Shown: piece after piece, positions 26,268 to 38,478 of the stretch | Numbering within the stretch: the stretch's first letter is position 1 | Layout: each line of letters starts with the position of its first letter | NCBI RefSeq assembly: GCF_041260155.1 | Contig: NC_091936.1 | Coordinates: 37,168,866 to 37,232,865 of the forward strand | Origin: Ptychodera flava | Lineage: Eukaryota; Hemichordata; Enteropneusta; Ptychoderidae | Direction: 5' to 3' | Length of the DNA: 64,000 bases | Notes under the pieces: model-generated | Database searches by the model: none | Seen by the model: only the letters and a program-made list of their open reading frames with translations | Told to the model about the DNA's origin: nothing | Translations under genes and position numbers: made by a program

Positions 26268-28004
26268 ATGGCGTTGCTGGAAACAGGGGCGACTGTAAAC
26301 ACATCGGTATATTCCAATTTTCAGCACGGAAGACGCGTACTCGAAAAACTTCAAGAGCAGAGATCAAACTTCATCTTCTGTGACGTTGTTGTACGCGTTG
26401 AGAACCGCGATTTCCACGTCCATCGCAATGTCATAGCCGCGAGCAGTCCGTTTTTCGAGGCGATGTTTTGCAGTGGGCTACGCGAAAGCTACCAGAAGGT
26501 TGTAACGGTCGAGTGCACGTCATCGACGGCAATGGGCGAAATCCTCGATTACATGTACACGGGTACAGTGAACATAAATCCGGACAACGTCGAAGATGTC
26601 ATCATTGGTGCCGATCACCTCCTCATGTCAGACTTGAGGGAGAGGTGTGCCGACTACCTCCTGGACAACCTAGACCAGAGTAATTGCTTGGGTTTCCGGG
26701 AAATCGCAAATAGGTACTGCTTGTCAAAGCTGAGAGACGCCGCTAATGTCATGATAAGACGCGACTTCGAAGAGGTCGTGAAGTCGGAAGAGGTTCTGAA
26801 TCTGACGGTGGAAGGGCTGCTCGGTCTCGTCGCTGACCCCGAAATCATTTTGCCGAATGAGTCGTGTATTTTTGAGTTGGTCATTAAGTGGGTCAAATTC
26901 AATCTGCTGTGGAGAAGGAACTATTTGCCCCGTTTAATGTCAACTGTCAGGCTGTTCCAACTAGATCTGAAATACATCAAGGAATCGATAGAGAGTGAAT
27001 CAATTATTTCACAAAGCCCCTACTGCAGAGAGATAATTGCCAAGTGTCTGCCGTATTTGTACACCGTAAAGCGGGAGAGAAGAATTTCTGAAACCTTACA
27101 TGACCCTCAGTTTCATCCGAGGCCAGGCACTCTTTTCGATGTGATTGTCGTCACTTCGGAGCGCCCGCCGACAATGCTTGGCTACGTCATCGGAGAAGAT
27201 CGCTGGGTCGAGCTTGCAACCCTACCGGCTGTTGTCGCCAACCATTCGTCGACGGTGTTAAACGGTCGCCTGTATGTTGTTGGCGGAGAGAGTAGGGACG
27301 TAACCAGTCAAATTCACTGTTACGACCCATTGAGGAATGCGTGGACACGCCGAAGGGAGATGCTGTCGCCGGCCTGGGGTCACTGTGCAGTCGCCTGCAA
27401 CGGTCTGCTTTACGTGTTCGGTATGCGAATCGCACACGACGGTTCTATGTTGCAAGCTTATAATCCGGAAAATGACGAATGGCATTACGTCGCTCCGATG
27501 CGATTGCATGTGCGACCGACACTCGCCCACACCGTGGATGGCCAGGTCATCTACATTGTAGGGGCCGACGGAGGCCAAACCAAGAGGTATGATACGGTAA
27601 ATAAGTGCTGGTCAACCCTGGTACCTTTTCCATCACCAGTGGAGCAGTGGTGGACCCTTGCGTTGGTTCCAGTCGACGGAGACGAGGCGTACGTCACGGA
27701 CTTCAAAAGAGTTTGCGCGAAATTAAACCCCTTTGACAACAACTGGCAGGAGGAAATTGCGATGTTGCCGAGGGTCCCGTCAAAAGCCGACTGTGTTGCT
27801 TCCTGTGTCGTTGACAGGAACGTCTACGTGTTTGGCGGGTCTGCAGATCCAAGCTACGAACACGGAAGACGCGATTGTTACGTGTTCGACATGGTTAGCC
27901 GCCAGTGGAAGACAATCCAACCGACTCCAAGACCTCTTATGAATTCGAAAAACAAGCATGTCAGGTGTGGGGTATTGAAAATACCTTACAAATTTTTACG
28001 TTGA
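26268..28004 (+). CDS. Kelch-like protein (BTB-BACK-kelch), single coding exon
   Basis: This 578-residue protein has the usual KLHL layout and length. KLHL proteins act as substrate adaptors for Cullin-3 ubiquitin ligases. The BTB domain spans about residues 30-135, with FCDVVVRVENRDFHVHRNVI and AASSPFFEAMFCSGLRES. The BACK domain spans about 140-245 and carries the conserved CIFELVIKWVKFN helix. The kelch propeller runs from about 290 to 570 in five to six blades, with LYVVGGE (335-341), LYVFGM (381-386), IYIVGADGG (428-436) and VYVFGGS (519-525). Some blades lack the full GG doublet. The ATG is in the context CCAAAATGGCG. A TTTTTCAG acceptor at 26240 just upstream suggests a spliced 5' UTR exon. 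The whole coding region is intron-free. AATAAA lies at 28218. The exact KLHL paralogue cannot be assigned by eye. Confidence 0.95.
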   Translation: MALLETGATVNTSVYSNFQHGRRVLEKLQEQRSNFIFCDVVVRVENRDFHVHRNVIAASSPFFEAMFCSGLRESYQKVVTVECTSSTAMGEILDYMYTGTVNINPDNVEDVIIGADHLLMSDLRERCADYLLDNLDQSNCLGFREIANRYCLSKLRDAANVMIRRDFEEVVKSEEVLNLTVEGLLGLVADPEIILPNESCIFELVIKWVKFNLLWRRNYLPRLMSTVRLFQLDLKYIKESIESESIISQSPYCREIIAKCLPYLYTVKRERRISETLHDPQFHPRPGTLFDVIVVTSERPPTMLGYVIGEDRWVELATLPAVVANHSSTVLNGRLYVVGGESRDVTSQIHCYDPLRNAWTRRREMLSPAWGHCAVACNGLLYVFGMRIAHDGSMLQAYNPENDEWHYVAPMRLHVRPTLAHTVDGQVIYIVGADGGQTKRYDTVNKCWSTLVPFPSPVEQWWTLALVPVDGDEAYVTDFKRVCAKLNPFDNNWQEEIAMLPRVPSKADCVASCVVDRNVYVFGGSADPSYEHGRRDCYVFDMVSRQWKTIQPTPRPLMNSKNKHVRCGVLKIPYKFLR

Positions 28005-28217
28005 CTGATAAACGTAGAAGACTGGTCAGTAAAGTGATCTATGCAAAGACGAAGCCGAAATGGCAAAATGCTGTAATTTCGATAACTGGCTCATTTATGG
28101 TATTGCTTTTCATTGCAAGGGAATGCACCATCATGCGACGATAGCGTCAAATGAAATGGGAGTGAAAATTCGTAGTGCCCGATACAAATTTACCGCTTTT
28201 ACGTGAACAAAGACGAT

Positions 28218-28223
28218 AATAAA
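28218..28223 (+). promoter_or_regulatory. Poly(A) signal of the kelch-like gene
   Basis: AATAAA about 215 bases after the stop codon of the kelch-like gene, in the same orientation. Confidence 0.55.
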
Positions 28224-28950
28224 TAGAAGAACACTCCTTTTAATACCACAAAAGTTGCTAAACATTTAGCTACCACATATGCTGCACTTAAAACAGAATT
28301 TGTACATATTAACGTGTAAGACAACTTTAAGTGTATATTTGTCTTGCAGTGATAGTGCAAACAATTTTTAATATTCACATCCTTTTTAAAAGATTCGCAC
28401 GTCGGACATGTCTGTGCTCTTCTGGAAACCGCACATCAAGATATCCGAAGCAGAATCGCTATGATATTGTTTCGTAGACTTTGTATATTTATACTGCACG
28501 AGTTCTATTGAATATCACGCAGCTATCAGTATTTGTAGATTTTAACTATTTATATTATTTTATTTATACTCATTCAACCTCTAAATTAACGAAAATCATA
28601 TATTTTAACAGTGTACATTTTGAATGACAGAGAAGAGATAGTGTCTTTTAGGAAGATATTTGCATACGCTGCATATTTGAGTTGCCTTTAAGAAATATTG
28701 TAAAGTCCTGTAAGTTATATTTATTCCTTGTATTAGTTTGGGCATTTGTTTTATATTGAATCTAACCGATGAAAATGAACGTAACCGTTGGTAGTATAAT
28801 TTATAACGAAACCAACAATAGCTTACCCGTTTCAAAGTTTTGATACGACAAAATACTACGTTGTTTGAGGGAATAGTCCATTTGAAAGCAATATTGTTAT
28901 TATACAAGAAAGATAAACCGCTAACCGAACGATTGTGAAGTTGTATAATC

Positions 28951-29954
28951 TCATAGAATAGCGTGCATTATCCCTGGATCGCGAAAACAAATAGGAACAA
29001 ATGACCGCCACCACTTTTTCTCCTCAGTTATTTTTGAAATATGGAGCATTCTCCGACAATAGTAATCATCCTCTTTATTTATCTGACGAATAAAATTGTT
29101 GTGCCTCTGATTTGGAGATAATACCAGCCCATTGCTCTGTCGGCACTGCTCGTCGGAGAAGTCTGAAAGGAAATGGAGCAAAAGTTTGTTATGCTATACC
29201 CGGTAGCTTTCGTAAGACGACCCATGTTTTTCATAATTATTATTACAAAATTTGATTCAGAATGAAGTTTTCCCCACTATGACATAATTGTCCTCGCGAT
29301 TAATTTCTCAGCAGCGGAGGAGACCTGTAAACGGAGAATGGGAATTATCATGGGAAATTCTGGCATCATTTCTGTCTGTGTTGTTGGCTGCGCCCACTCA
29401 GGGTACAATGACTGCCCCGTCAAGTGTTACAGTAAGGTCACTGATGTCATTGGTACCTTCGTTATGATCTTATATGTGCACCATTTGCGAATCATTGCGT
29501 TGCCTATATCATACAAGTTGGCACAAAACACCATTACTGTTCTATTGATAAATCTGAGAAATTATTGTATTCAGTCAATGAATCGCTAACTTCGGTGATT
29601 TCGTTTTCAGGCATACATCGATGCCGATAAGCTTATATACCGTGACCATTCTATAATACTAGTGCATTCTCTTTTGTACGCCGTGTCACCACAAGTTGTT
29701 CTTTTCTTCGTAAATGGGGTTTCATGCGTACTTTTAGAATTTCGTTTGTGTGAGTTTGTTGTTGACATTCGAAACAGGCGCCCTTGAGCGAGGTGAATTT
29801 TGTTTGTCAGGAGCGCGTTTTGATTATCCTCGGTCCTATACAAACCGAGATGAGATTCCAACTGCTGAAGACATCGATGTAAACAGAGACCATGCTGATG
29901 ACAGTGATAACCATTGCACCATCACCATTGTCATCATCATCATCGTCATCGTCG

Positions 29955-30002
<48 letters not shown>

Positions 30003-32324
30003 CCACCACCACCACCTACGCCACCAGAATGATAAGTTTGAGGGGAAAATGATTACATTTTACCTCAAATGATACTGTAACAGTATAAGGTCTCAATTCT
30101 GACGATTATCTTGAACAGATCTCTGCTGGAAGTGCTGCAAAGAGAAATTATTCAACGGTGTGTTAGTATCTGAAACAAAAGATTTTGACTCGATGTGGTA
30201 AATGTGTCTCCAATACTACATGAAAAAGCCCATTGCAACAATCAGACACTGTAACCATTACAAACTCTGAATTTTATATTAACATACATCTCCGAGACTA
30301 CTTCGGCTTGTCAAACCGGAAAATGGTTAAAATTAGAATTTCCACTTCTTTTTTTTTGAAAAATTACCGACGTTTAATTGGTAGATGAATTTCGATTTTG
30401 TTTCATACCACTTTGTCTCGATATATTGGAAAAATTTGCCTTAGCCACCATTAATACAAAGGGTTCTGTTGATAACTTGAAGTACACTAGTTCTCGGAAA
30501 AAATGTTGTCTTCTTATAGACGTTAAATGAAATTTAATCGGTAAATCGGTACGAATTGACAGGTTGAAGGTTTCACTGAGTTCAGAACTATAGGTCTCTA
30601 TATACATAACTTACGTACCATAGTGTACAGTGGTTGCGACAGGGAAATTCGTATGATGTCACTGTAACACGTTTGCGGTTTATCTATTAGTTTAGAGGTA
30701 TACAGTCACCTGTAATCTAAATATGCCCATATATGGTCATTAGGGCGTTCCTTGGTATTCAAAATGTCCATGTGAGAGCGCTATTTTTAAAAAGCGGCCA
30801 CCCGCTGAAAATCTGTGATTGGTTAGATCATATCTTTCCATGGTAACTGTGGTAAAATTGGAACAGGTGACAGTATACTTTTAAGTATTCAAAATTCTGA
30901 CTGACAAACCGTTTTCACAGTTGCTGCCCCAGAAACAGCCGAAGCAAACGCAAGACGCATTCTCACACAAGTCGTCTGCTACACATTGACCGCCATTTTG
31001 ACACGGATTGTTGTCTTGGCACACTCCAAAGTCTGAAGTGAATGAAGAAAGGCGGGTTAATAAAAAAGATTGTTAAGCACCCAAGCTGGTTGAAAATCGT
31101 ATGCATAAAAACATTATCAACTGAAAATTGTTATGTGTTTTCCATCACTTTTGATCAGTAAGAGTACCACTGCCAAAGTCACCTCGAAATGTCTAGTTTT
31201 CGGGTTGCCAAGACAGGCGACGGTGGTAAGTGACAGCCGAATAATTCTAGGCCGGGTTAGTTCAATTGCCAACAAGGTCATCTGATATCGTTTACAGGGC
31301 GTTGTGTTCACAAGCTCAATACTTTATTTTACACAAAAGTGATGAAAGCATTATGACAAGTTCCAGCTATTGTCTCTAGATCGATTGATGAGGGAGGTAT
31401 CTAGACTGGCCCCCAGTCGCCTGGCTTTTCCCGGCAGCAGGCTGCTGATCTATACGCAACAGCCTACCGTAGTTTACTCACTTTTGATATTTAGGTGCCC
31501 ACAGACTTGGAGCAAGTCTAGGCTGTATCATAAAACAACAAATTTGTCTGTATTTTTCCTAACGATTATCGATTGACGTGGCTCGTGCATAGTCCTACAC
31601 TGACTGACTTATTCATATTTGCTGTTCTCTACGACAATATTATCGCCGTTTATTTAATAGGATATGTATGATGTCTTCCAATTTCATGTCGAATACTGAG
31701 CTTTCAAGTAAGTTTTTAGCAGTATGCCCATCGAAAACGGAAGAGTTCAACTTTTTTCCAAACTTTAAATCAGTATTTTAACCACATTCTATAGTCGTGG
31801 TGGATAGACTGTGTCCAATTCAAAACAGGGAATACAAAATCAGGGGTCTTTAAAAGAATATAGAGGATAAAATTTGTAAATTGCAATCGAATTATAAAAA
31901 TATGAATTTGACTCCTTGATTCCAACATTTTTGCCGAAGTGGGGCTGTACTTTTAAGTGAGGTACGCAAAGGAATCGATGCCGATATTAGACATATACTT
32001 CAATAGGTTGCTCCAAGAACAATGCAGTACCCATGCCAACATTCCATCGTCTATGTTTGTGTGTTTTTTTACATACGTAATTATAAATAATTAAGCGCAA
32101 TGCTGCAGCTTATACACTTTTGAACGAAAACGACACCCCGTAAGAACCATTTCCTGCACGTTGAAGCATAGTCCCAAACAAAGATGGCCTATAGTTGAAG
32201 ACGATAGGTATGGCCGTATTTCTCTCATGTAACGAATTCATAGCATTCTTATTTTTACACACCAGTCATATCTACAGAAATAATGTTCAACATCCAAACA
32301 TTTGCGAAAACTTTTTAGAGCAGT

Positions 32325-32394
<70 letters not shown>

Positions 32395-33729
32395 TGCAGG
32401 GATCACTCTGCTTTGGAAGGCGATTGATATTTTACCACAATTGGAGGATTCAAAAATAATCCGAGAGATAAATAAACTTACCATCTTCGCAGGTTAGACC
32501 CTGGTAACATCCAGTGCAGAGACATACGTACTCTGTACAGGATTTAGATATTTGAAAGCAAGTGCCTCCATTCTTGCAGGGGTTGTTCTCACATGGATCT
32601 TCATATGAGAGACAATACAGAGAAAATTGAGTGAATTCTCAGGTACCGCTCTGGCCTCAGGTCGATCAGGCATTACTTGTGATGATTTGTCTATTATTAT
32701 CATCAAAAATGATTATGAATATTAATAAATTATAAATATGAATGTTACAGAATATTACAACTTTTACTACACTGCGTAGTAACTCTCGCCGTAGACTGAA
32801 CCTGGGCAACGGTGTCACTTTTAACTCTCGCCGTAGACTGAACCTGGTCACTTGTATATTTTGGCATAGATTGTGAAACTAAGCTTATATAAGGGTTTCC
32901 AGAGGGTTTTTCACATAAGCAGATTACAATGTATAAAATATGACTTTATTAATCATAATCATAATTTATTAGTAATCATAATTATCACTACAATGGGGTT
33001 TCCAGACGGTATTTACACAAAGTAGACGACATTGTTTGTAAAAAAGTTTCAATATTCTGTAACATTCATATTTATAATTTATTACTCATAATCATTTTTT
33101 ATGATACTGATAGAAAAATCATCATAAATAATGCCTAATCGACCTGTGCTCTGGCCAGAGCTTCCATCAACAAAGAGGCATTGCTTCAGTCAGCTTTTGT
33201 TTGAAGTTGTGTACGAAATCATAACAGTACTGATGATTACAAATATATAAGTTTGAATATTTTCAAGCGGCAGGTACGAGTATTGAGCCCAGAGCAACGC
33301 ATGAGCAAGAAGGCGTGCTTCGAAATTTCTAACAAGACTGTAGTGCTACAGCAACACGCTACGATGTGGAGGTTGAAAAGATAATATAGCTTTCTATTCC
33401 GGAAAAGGAAACAAAATGTAGATATAAGTAAGAAACTTGGAAGGCGATTTAAAAATATGTTCAGGCTCTGAGACAGCTATAGTCGCTGCATGCATCAAAT
33501 GCTGTGTTTATCCGCCTTGACAAGCAGGGGGAAAAAGAAAGTTTGAAGAGTTTGCATACATTTTGCCCTAGAAGCGCATGCCATCTGGGCTCACAGACTC
33601 GTAGCCATGAAATACACGATTATGCTCTTAAAATGTTAAACTGTTGATCCACAACACGCATGCCCAAGGAAATAATTTTCCTGTGAGTGAGGCATTTGCT
33701 GGTTTCAAAGATCCGTCGCTCGAGGGCGG

Positions 33730-33814
<85 letters not shown>

Positions 33815-35872
33815 AAAGATCCCCCGCCCTCGGGCGAGGGATCTTTCAGTCTGGGCATTTGCATGAGTAAACAAGAATAGAAACACACAGTATTCTTTCA
33901 TTTGGCAATGTAAATATTAGGCTAGTCGATTCTGATCTTGGCGGCCCTTACAATTCAACTGTGTGAAATCGTCAGGAATTTATCGAATGAACTGTATTTC
34001 TAGTCAATACTTTTGAACATCACGTGCAAAGATAATCAAACTAATGTTATGCAGATTTTGGGAAAATGTGATCAAAGAACCAACTCACCACAACTTGTTG
34101 AAGGAGCAGATTTAACCTACAAATGAGAGAAGGGAACAGCTTGTTTTAAAAGTTAAAAGATGTGAAAAAAAATGCGACTCATGCAATACATGAATCGTAC
34201 AAGTATGACAGAGGCGTGTGTTAAATGTATTCGAAGGTATATAACAGATTTCAGGAAAGAGACATCATAGAAGTTACGAACGATTTGAATGCAGTTTTCT
34301 CATTATTTTGGATATACACAGCACGATTGCCATACTTCGATATTTGAAGATGTAGAAAAGATCCTATTTTGCATAAAGTATACGGAGTCTCGTAGGAAAG
34401 GTGACATCACCCGTTTCACCTCCATAATGATAGAAATTAACACGATTGGAACTAATTTGGGATAATTGGATGGTGAAGTAATGTCGATTTAATCTGCAAG
34501 TATAAGCTTATCTGCTTTTCTTTTTAAATTAAGCACTTGTTTTAATGAGTAATTTGTATTAAATATTGCAACATTCAACTAAAGGTCACCTCACACCTTT
34601 GAGAAATTTTATGAAGATTCTATTGGGCGATTCTGTTATTTTTCTTATTTTGTGATGTTTTGCGAAACCACGGAGAATGGACAGCAAACACTAAAGCCTT
34701 CTGTTCACCGTTATCGTAATTTTGGCTTTAATCATCATTTGTATACGCGGTGACATTTGTCAACAAACATCGACATTGGTGTATCGGTGGGTATAGACTG
34801 GGTTTCGCATAAATCTCTAAGTAACATAGCTAGAGAATTAGTTGAGTCGGATTTTTAAAATGCAAACGGATCCCCAGGCAAGGAAAATCCTTTAGTTTTA
34901 GTTCACATCCAGGAGTTTGCGTCTACTTACCTAATTCACTGGTGCCTAAATAACATTGAGCTAGAGAAATTCCTGTCATGGTTATTGGTTAGAATTGACA
35001 GTCAAACTTAGATCTGTTGATCAGGTAGTCGCAATACATAATGAAAGACAAATGACTTTTATATACTACAGAAAAAAAATGTGTTCTCGGTATGAAAAAT
35101 GGATCCGGTGACCCTTTGTAGCCCAGGTTACTCCATCATTTGCGCAAATGTAAAAGTGTTAAAACTTCATTTTGAAGTAAATTTACTACTTCGCAACGAC
35201 ATGGGTTCAATATGTTCCAACTCTTATAATGTCGGCTGAATATTTCCAGTAGGCACCTGATCCAGCGGCCAAAGTGCTGGTCGGGGGCATCACAAAATAG
35301 CGTATCTTCTATCCCTGGCATGGCGATTTTCGAGTTACTGAACTATCAATTCTCACACTTTTCTCCACAAACTGTTGCGCATGTCGCCTCCCAATATTCG
35401 GGATTAGTATTGGATGCCTGGGAGGGTGCCCGCTGAAAGGCACCTCGACTCGTCGACCTTGTGTGGCAGTAAATAACAACTTGAAAAATATTAAATGTAA
35501 CAGAACTACAATCGACAATAAATAGATAAATAAATCACAAAAAGGCTGTATGTGGAAACTTGCCCTGTAAGACCTCGCACATTATTGAACAGAAATGTTC
35601 ACTTGAGACCGAGTCTTTGTATGTGCAGCCGCAGGTCACGCTATTCTAGTATAAGTAAACTGCTGTCAATAATTCTGCGAAATCGAAAAATTATTATTGC
35701 ATGCTTTGAACTTTCACTCCAATAATCATACATTGAACCGTGAGTAAAAATATTAACGTACCTTCAACGCGATACGATGGACAATTGCCAATACCAGGAT
35801 CAGATGACAGACGGATCTCTTCATACTGTTTCTCCTCGGTTTCATATACGACAACGAAGACGTTATACGAGC
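28951..35872 (-). CDS. Secreted EGF-domain protein, four exons seen (5' end missing)
   Basis: Four minus-strand exons with phase-1 borders fit one reading frame. Exon 35872-35762 encodes GSYNVFVVVYETEEKQYEE and CPSYRVEG, an unassigned module. Exon 32598-32482 is a complete EGF-like domain (DPCENNPCKNGGTC, then CLCTGCYQGLTCED). Exon 31032-30910 is a second one (DNNPCQNGGQC, then CVCFGCFWGSNCEN). The last exon, 29162-28951, encodes about 70 residues with DEQCRQSNG, DDYYC and KKWWRSFVPICF before the stop. Symmetrical phase-1 exons are usual for EGF modules. Start and signal-peptide exons were not found and should lie above 35872. The gene is convergent with the kelch-like gene. Intron 2 of this model carries a CTAG-ended MITE and intron 3 holds a family A MITE. 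Whether the first listed exon belongs to the same transcript is inferred from phase and strand only. Confidence 0.55.
29931..30020. repeat. (CAT)n microsatellite
   Basis: CAT/CAC trinucleotide tract of about 90 bp. Similar tracts occur at 38419-38478 and 43994-44073. Confidence 0.95.
30692..30884 (-). repeat. TTAA-flanked MITE, family A
   Basis: This is an inverted copy of the 3170-3357 element, with GAGGTATACAGTCACCTGTA at the left and GACAGTATACTTTTAA at the right. It lies in the last intron of the EGF gene, just before the 31032-30910 exon's downstream border. Confidence 0.8.
31401..31521 (+). repeat. CTAG-ended MITE, internally deleted copy
   Basis: It begins CTAGACTGGCCCCCAGTCGC and ends CAGACTTGGAGCAAGTCTAG, giving a short inverted CTAGACT terminus. 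About 50 bp of the middle are missing relative to the copies at 52150, 55573 and 60054. Confidence 0.75.
32330..32389. repeat. (CT)n microsatellite
   Basis: Pure CT dinucleotide tract of about 60 bp, 90 bases from the EGF exon at 32482-32598. Confidence 0.95.
33733..33850. repeat. (AG)n microsatellite joined to a hairpin
   Basis: About 78 bp of AG repeats run directly into a near-perfect hairpin at 33811-33850, with arms ACTGAAAGATCCC and GGGATCTTTCAGT around a CG-rich centre. A related TTTCAAAGATCCG and CTCGAGGGCGG stretch lies before the repeat (33704-33730). Confidence 0.8.
34441..34640 (-). repeat. MITE, family D, second copy
   Basis: It starts CACGATTGGAACTAATTTGG and then follows the reverse complement of the 5358-5568 interior. 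The opposite end is lost or worn. Confidence 0.55.
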
Positions 35873-37402
35873 CTGCGGGTGAGTTTATACCCTTGCATCG
35901 GAACATATATATGTATATCTATCATGTTGCATCGCTATATTTAGAGTTAACATGCAAGGATGAATTGCCAGGGTACCGTTCCCTCGAAAATACACAATCG
36001 CCGTGAATTGGTGCGGGAACTTGCGTACAGAGTGAAGAGAAAGGGTTTTGAGGCCACGTAGGACTCCCCATGGGAAGACACGTTGAAGTGCGCTATTTGA
36101 GGGTTTTTTGAAAGATCGCTCAAATTTTGACTTCTCTAAAAGAGGTGGATGTTGAACTCGTTTTCTGAAGGCGTCACTTACAGTGTCAATAAGCTGCCAA
36201 TTTTAGTTATACATTGTTCAAAAGATGACTTGGTGTATCGGATTACACATGGCAGTTTATTCAACAACGAACACACCACCGTACGGTTTCAGACAATACG
36301 GAAACAGAACTCAACATTCAAACTGAAACACGAAACCAGTTTGTGTTTTCACATCATGTCCTGAAATAACCCAGAAATGAGACAAAACAGGCTGGGGCCA
36401 GAGTGCTTCTAATAGAACTTTCAGTAAAGAAAAAAAAGAATGTATTTGTTACTACGTGATAAAGAAACAGCTGACTTACATATTTTTTGCCTAGCGTTGC
36501 ATTGAATATTTGTTACAAAATTAATGTGGTCACTAAAATCACAAGATTTCAGAATACCCCGGCGAAATACGGTGCATATTCGTTGAATTAGATGGCGTAG
36601 GTGCAAAGCATTATGAATATATATAGATCATTCCATTCGATGAAACTGTGAGCTAACTGAGGTAGAGAAGATGGCACGATGACAACAGTGCAAGTACAGG
36701 TCAAGTTGGAAATAAACAGAGCAGATGACAATCAGCGTGTATGGTTCATGTTTTACATTTTCTGTGCGTAAAAAGACCCACTTGTCCTTTAGCACAAAAT
36801 TGTGTAAATGATGATAAGGTCTAAAATTCGGCATTTCGTCTTATAGGATTACCGAATTTTGAAGATGTCCGACTTTTCCGATCATCGCATACACGAACCT
36901 AACGTTTACGAAACAAATTCTTCAATTGTCGATGAGCAAATGATTATGTGCAGTGGTATGCTATTACTTCACTACTCCCAGCTTTTATCCTTCCTTGTGA
37001 GGATATGGTATAGGATGTGTCAGAGAAGCACGAGTGAAAACTGGTCGCTTATAACTTTGTTACAACCTTTCACAAAAGGGGATACCGCAACGGGGCGGAA
37101 TCCTAAAGATACAGGAATAATCCAAATAAAGTTGCACAGAAAGGGGAGACACGTATAAGACTAGCTTTTATAAAACACTTACTTTTATGAAGTGAAACTT
37201 TCGAAAATGTTTCATGTTTCATAAATATAGCAAATGAGTGTCGACCGTTGTCAATGAACATCGATTGACTGGCCCGGAGTATATATAGTCAAAGACAGAC
37301 AAACCGAAACAGACAGACAAACACACAGAACGAAAAAGACAGGCACAAACACGCCCATAAGAATGACAGCAGAACAAAGCCTATATAGTTTCCTTGCAAA
37401 TA

Positions 37403-37408
37403 TTTATT
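37403..37408 (-). promoter_or_regulatory. Poly(A) signal of BHMT
   Basis: TTTATT on the plus strand, that is AATAAA in the BHMT sense, about 325 bases after its stop codon. Confidence 0.55.
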
Positions 37409-37731
37409 GGTAAAAAATAAACTGCAGAGAGAACGCTGCCAGTTCGAGTTTCCAATGATTGATTACAACCATACCCTAATCTGAATTACACATTGCCTTG
37501 TCAGTGTAAACCTTATTAAACTGTAAGATATTGCACTGAGTACGAAAGGAAAAACTTTATCACAGGTCATCTCAAACCTAAAGCAAATATCTTACACAAT
37601 CAAAGTAACATTCAATCTTTGTAATCAGGATGATTCACCAGCCATTCTCCGCAACAGAGAAAATACAACATTGGGTTGATCACTTTCGAGAAGTTATTTC
37701 TCCTGATGTCGAGCGCCAACGATGTAAAGGT

Positions 37732-38434
37732 TTACTGCAGCACATCTTTCGGTATAGTTGACAGCGCGGGAGCATCAGCGCGACCCGCGGCTGGCTTCAG
37801 TTTTTCCCAGTACTCTCTGTTGGCTCTGCGGAGTAAATAGAAGATTGAAACCGATCATTTTGCAAACCTGACCGGAAAATGGAAAGTAGTTGAAAAGTTA
37901 CAGTAATAAGTCGATTAGTTCGCCACAAGATGCAAAGGTCGGGGGGTGTTCTGAGTACAATATACGTCAAAATGTCGCTATAGGTCGTCTTGAGGACGTC
38001 CGGAAGTGCACGAGTGCGTCAGTGATATATTCGATTAATTTGCGTTAATTGATGTTTACTACAAGAATCAGGTTGGACACGAATTTAATCTTTCATTTCC
38101 CTTGATACAGATCAGATGATCAAGCGATGACACTAGCCGTGGGTAGGCATCAATGATCTTCGAACGGAGCACGGAAAAGGGAGAGCCCTCTCCCTTTACC
38201 TGGCACCTTAATTGCAACCTCCGATCACTTGATCACACTCTGCTCTAAGTTGATAATCACTGTCTGATGAGATACCGTTTTGACCTTAACAGGGGATTAA
38301 ATCTGTTGGATTCGCGTCATCACAAGAATATCTGAATTTCGAACTTTCCCCGTGATGCGTGCGTATACAATTTACATACACACATGTATCTTATACATGT
38401 GTAACATCTCGGCAATATTCATCATCATCATCAG

Positions 38435-38478
<44 letters not shown>

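Noticed and set aside
27187-27578. Minus-strand frames inside the kelch-like gene
   Set aside because: They are antisense shadows of a strong BTB-kelch coding exon.
29338-29589. Plus-strand Cys-containing frame (VCVVGCAHSGYNDCPVKCYS)
   Set aside because: The Cys spacing is weakly EGF-like, but no clean donor follows and it lies antisense to the EGF gene. I could not support it.
33620-33901. Ser-Leu or Arg-Glu repeat open frames
   Set aside because: They are translations of the (AG)n tract. The same applies to 32195-32497.
34102-34129. Minus-strand 28-nt segment between an acceptor-like and a donor-like site
   Set aside because: Its length does not keep the phase-1 pattern of the EGF gene. 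Probably chance.
35150-35250. B-box-like GGTTCAATATG considered as tRNA or SINE
   Set aside because: No A box, no cloverleaf and no further copies in the window.
35309-35518. Minus-strand 69-residue frame that looks like a signal peptide plus a peptide with GRR amidation sites (neuropeptide precursor)
   Set aside because: The frame begins with TTG and has no ATG. It lies in an intron of the EGF gene, and no supporting splice site gives it a start.
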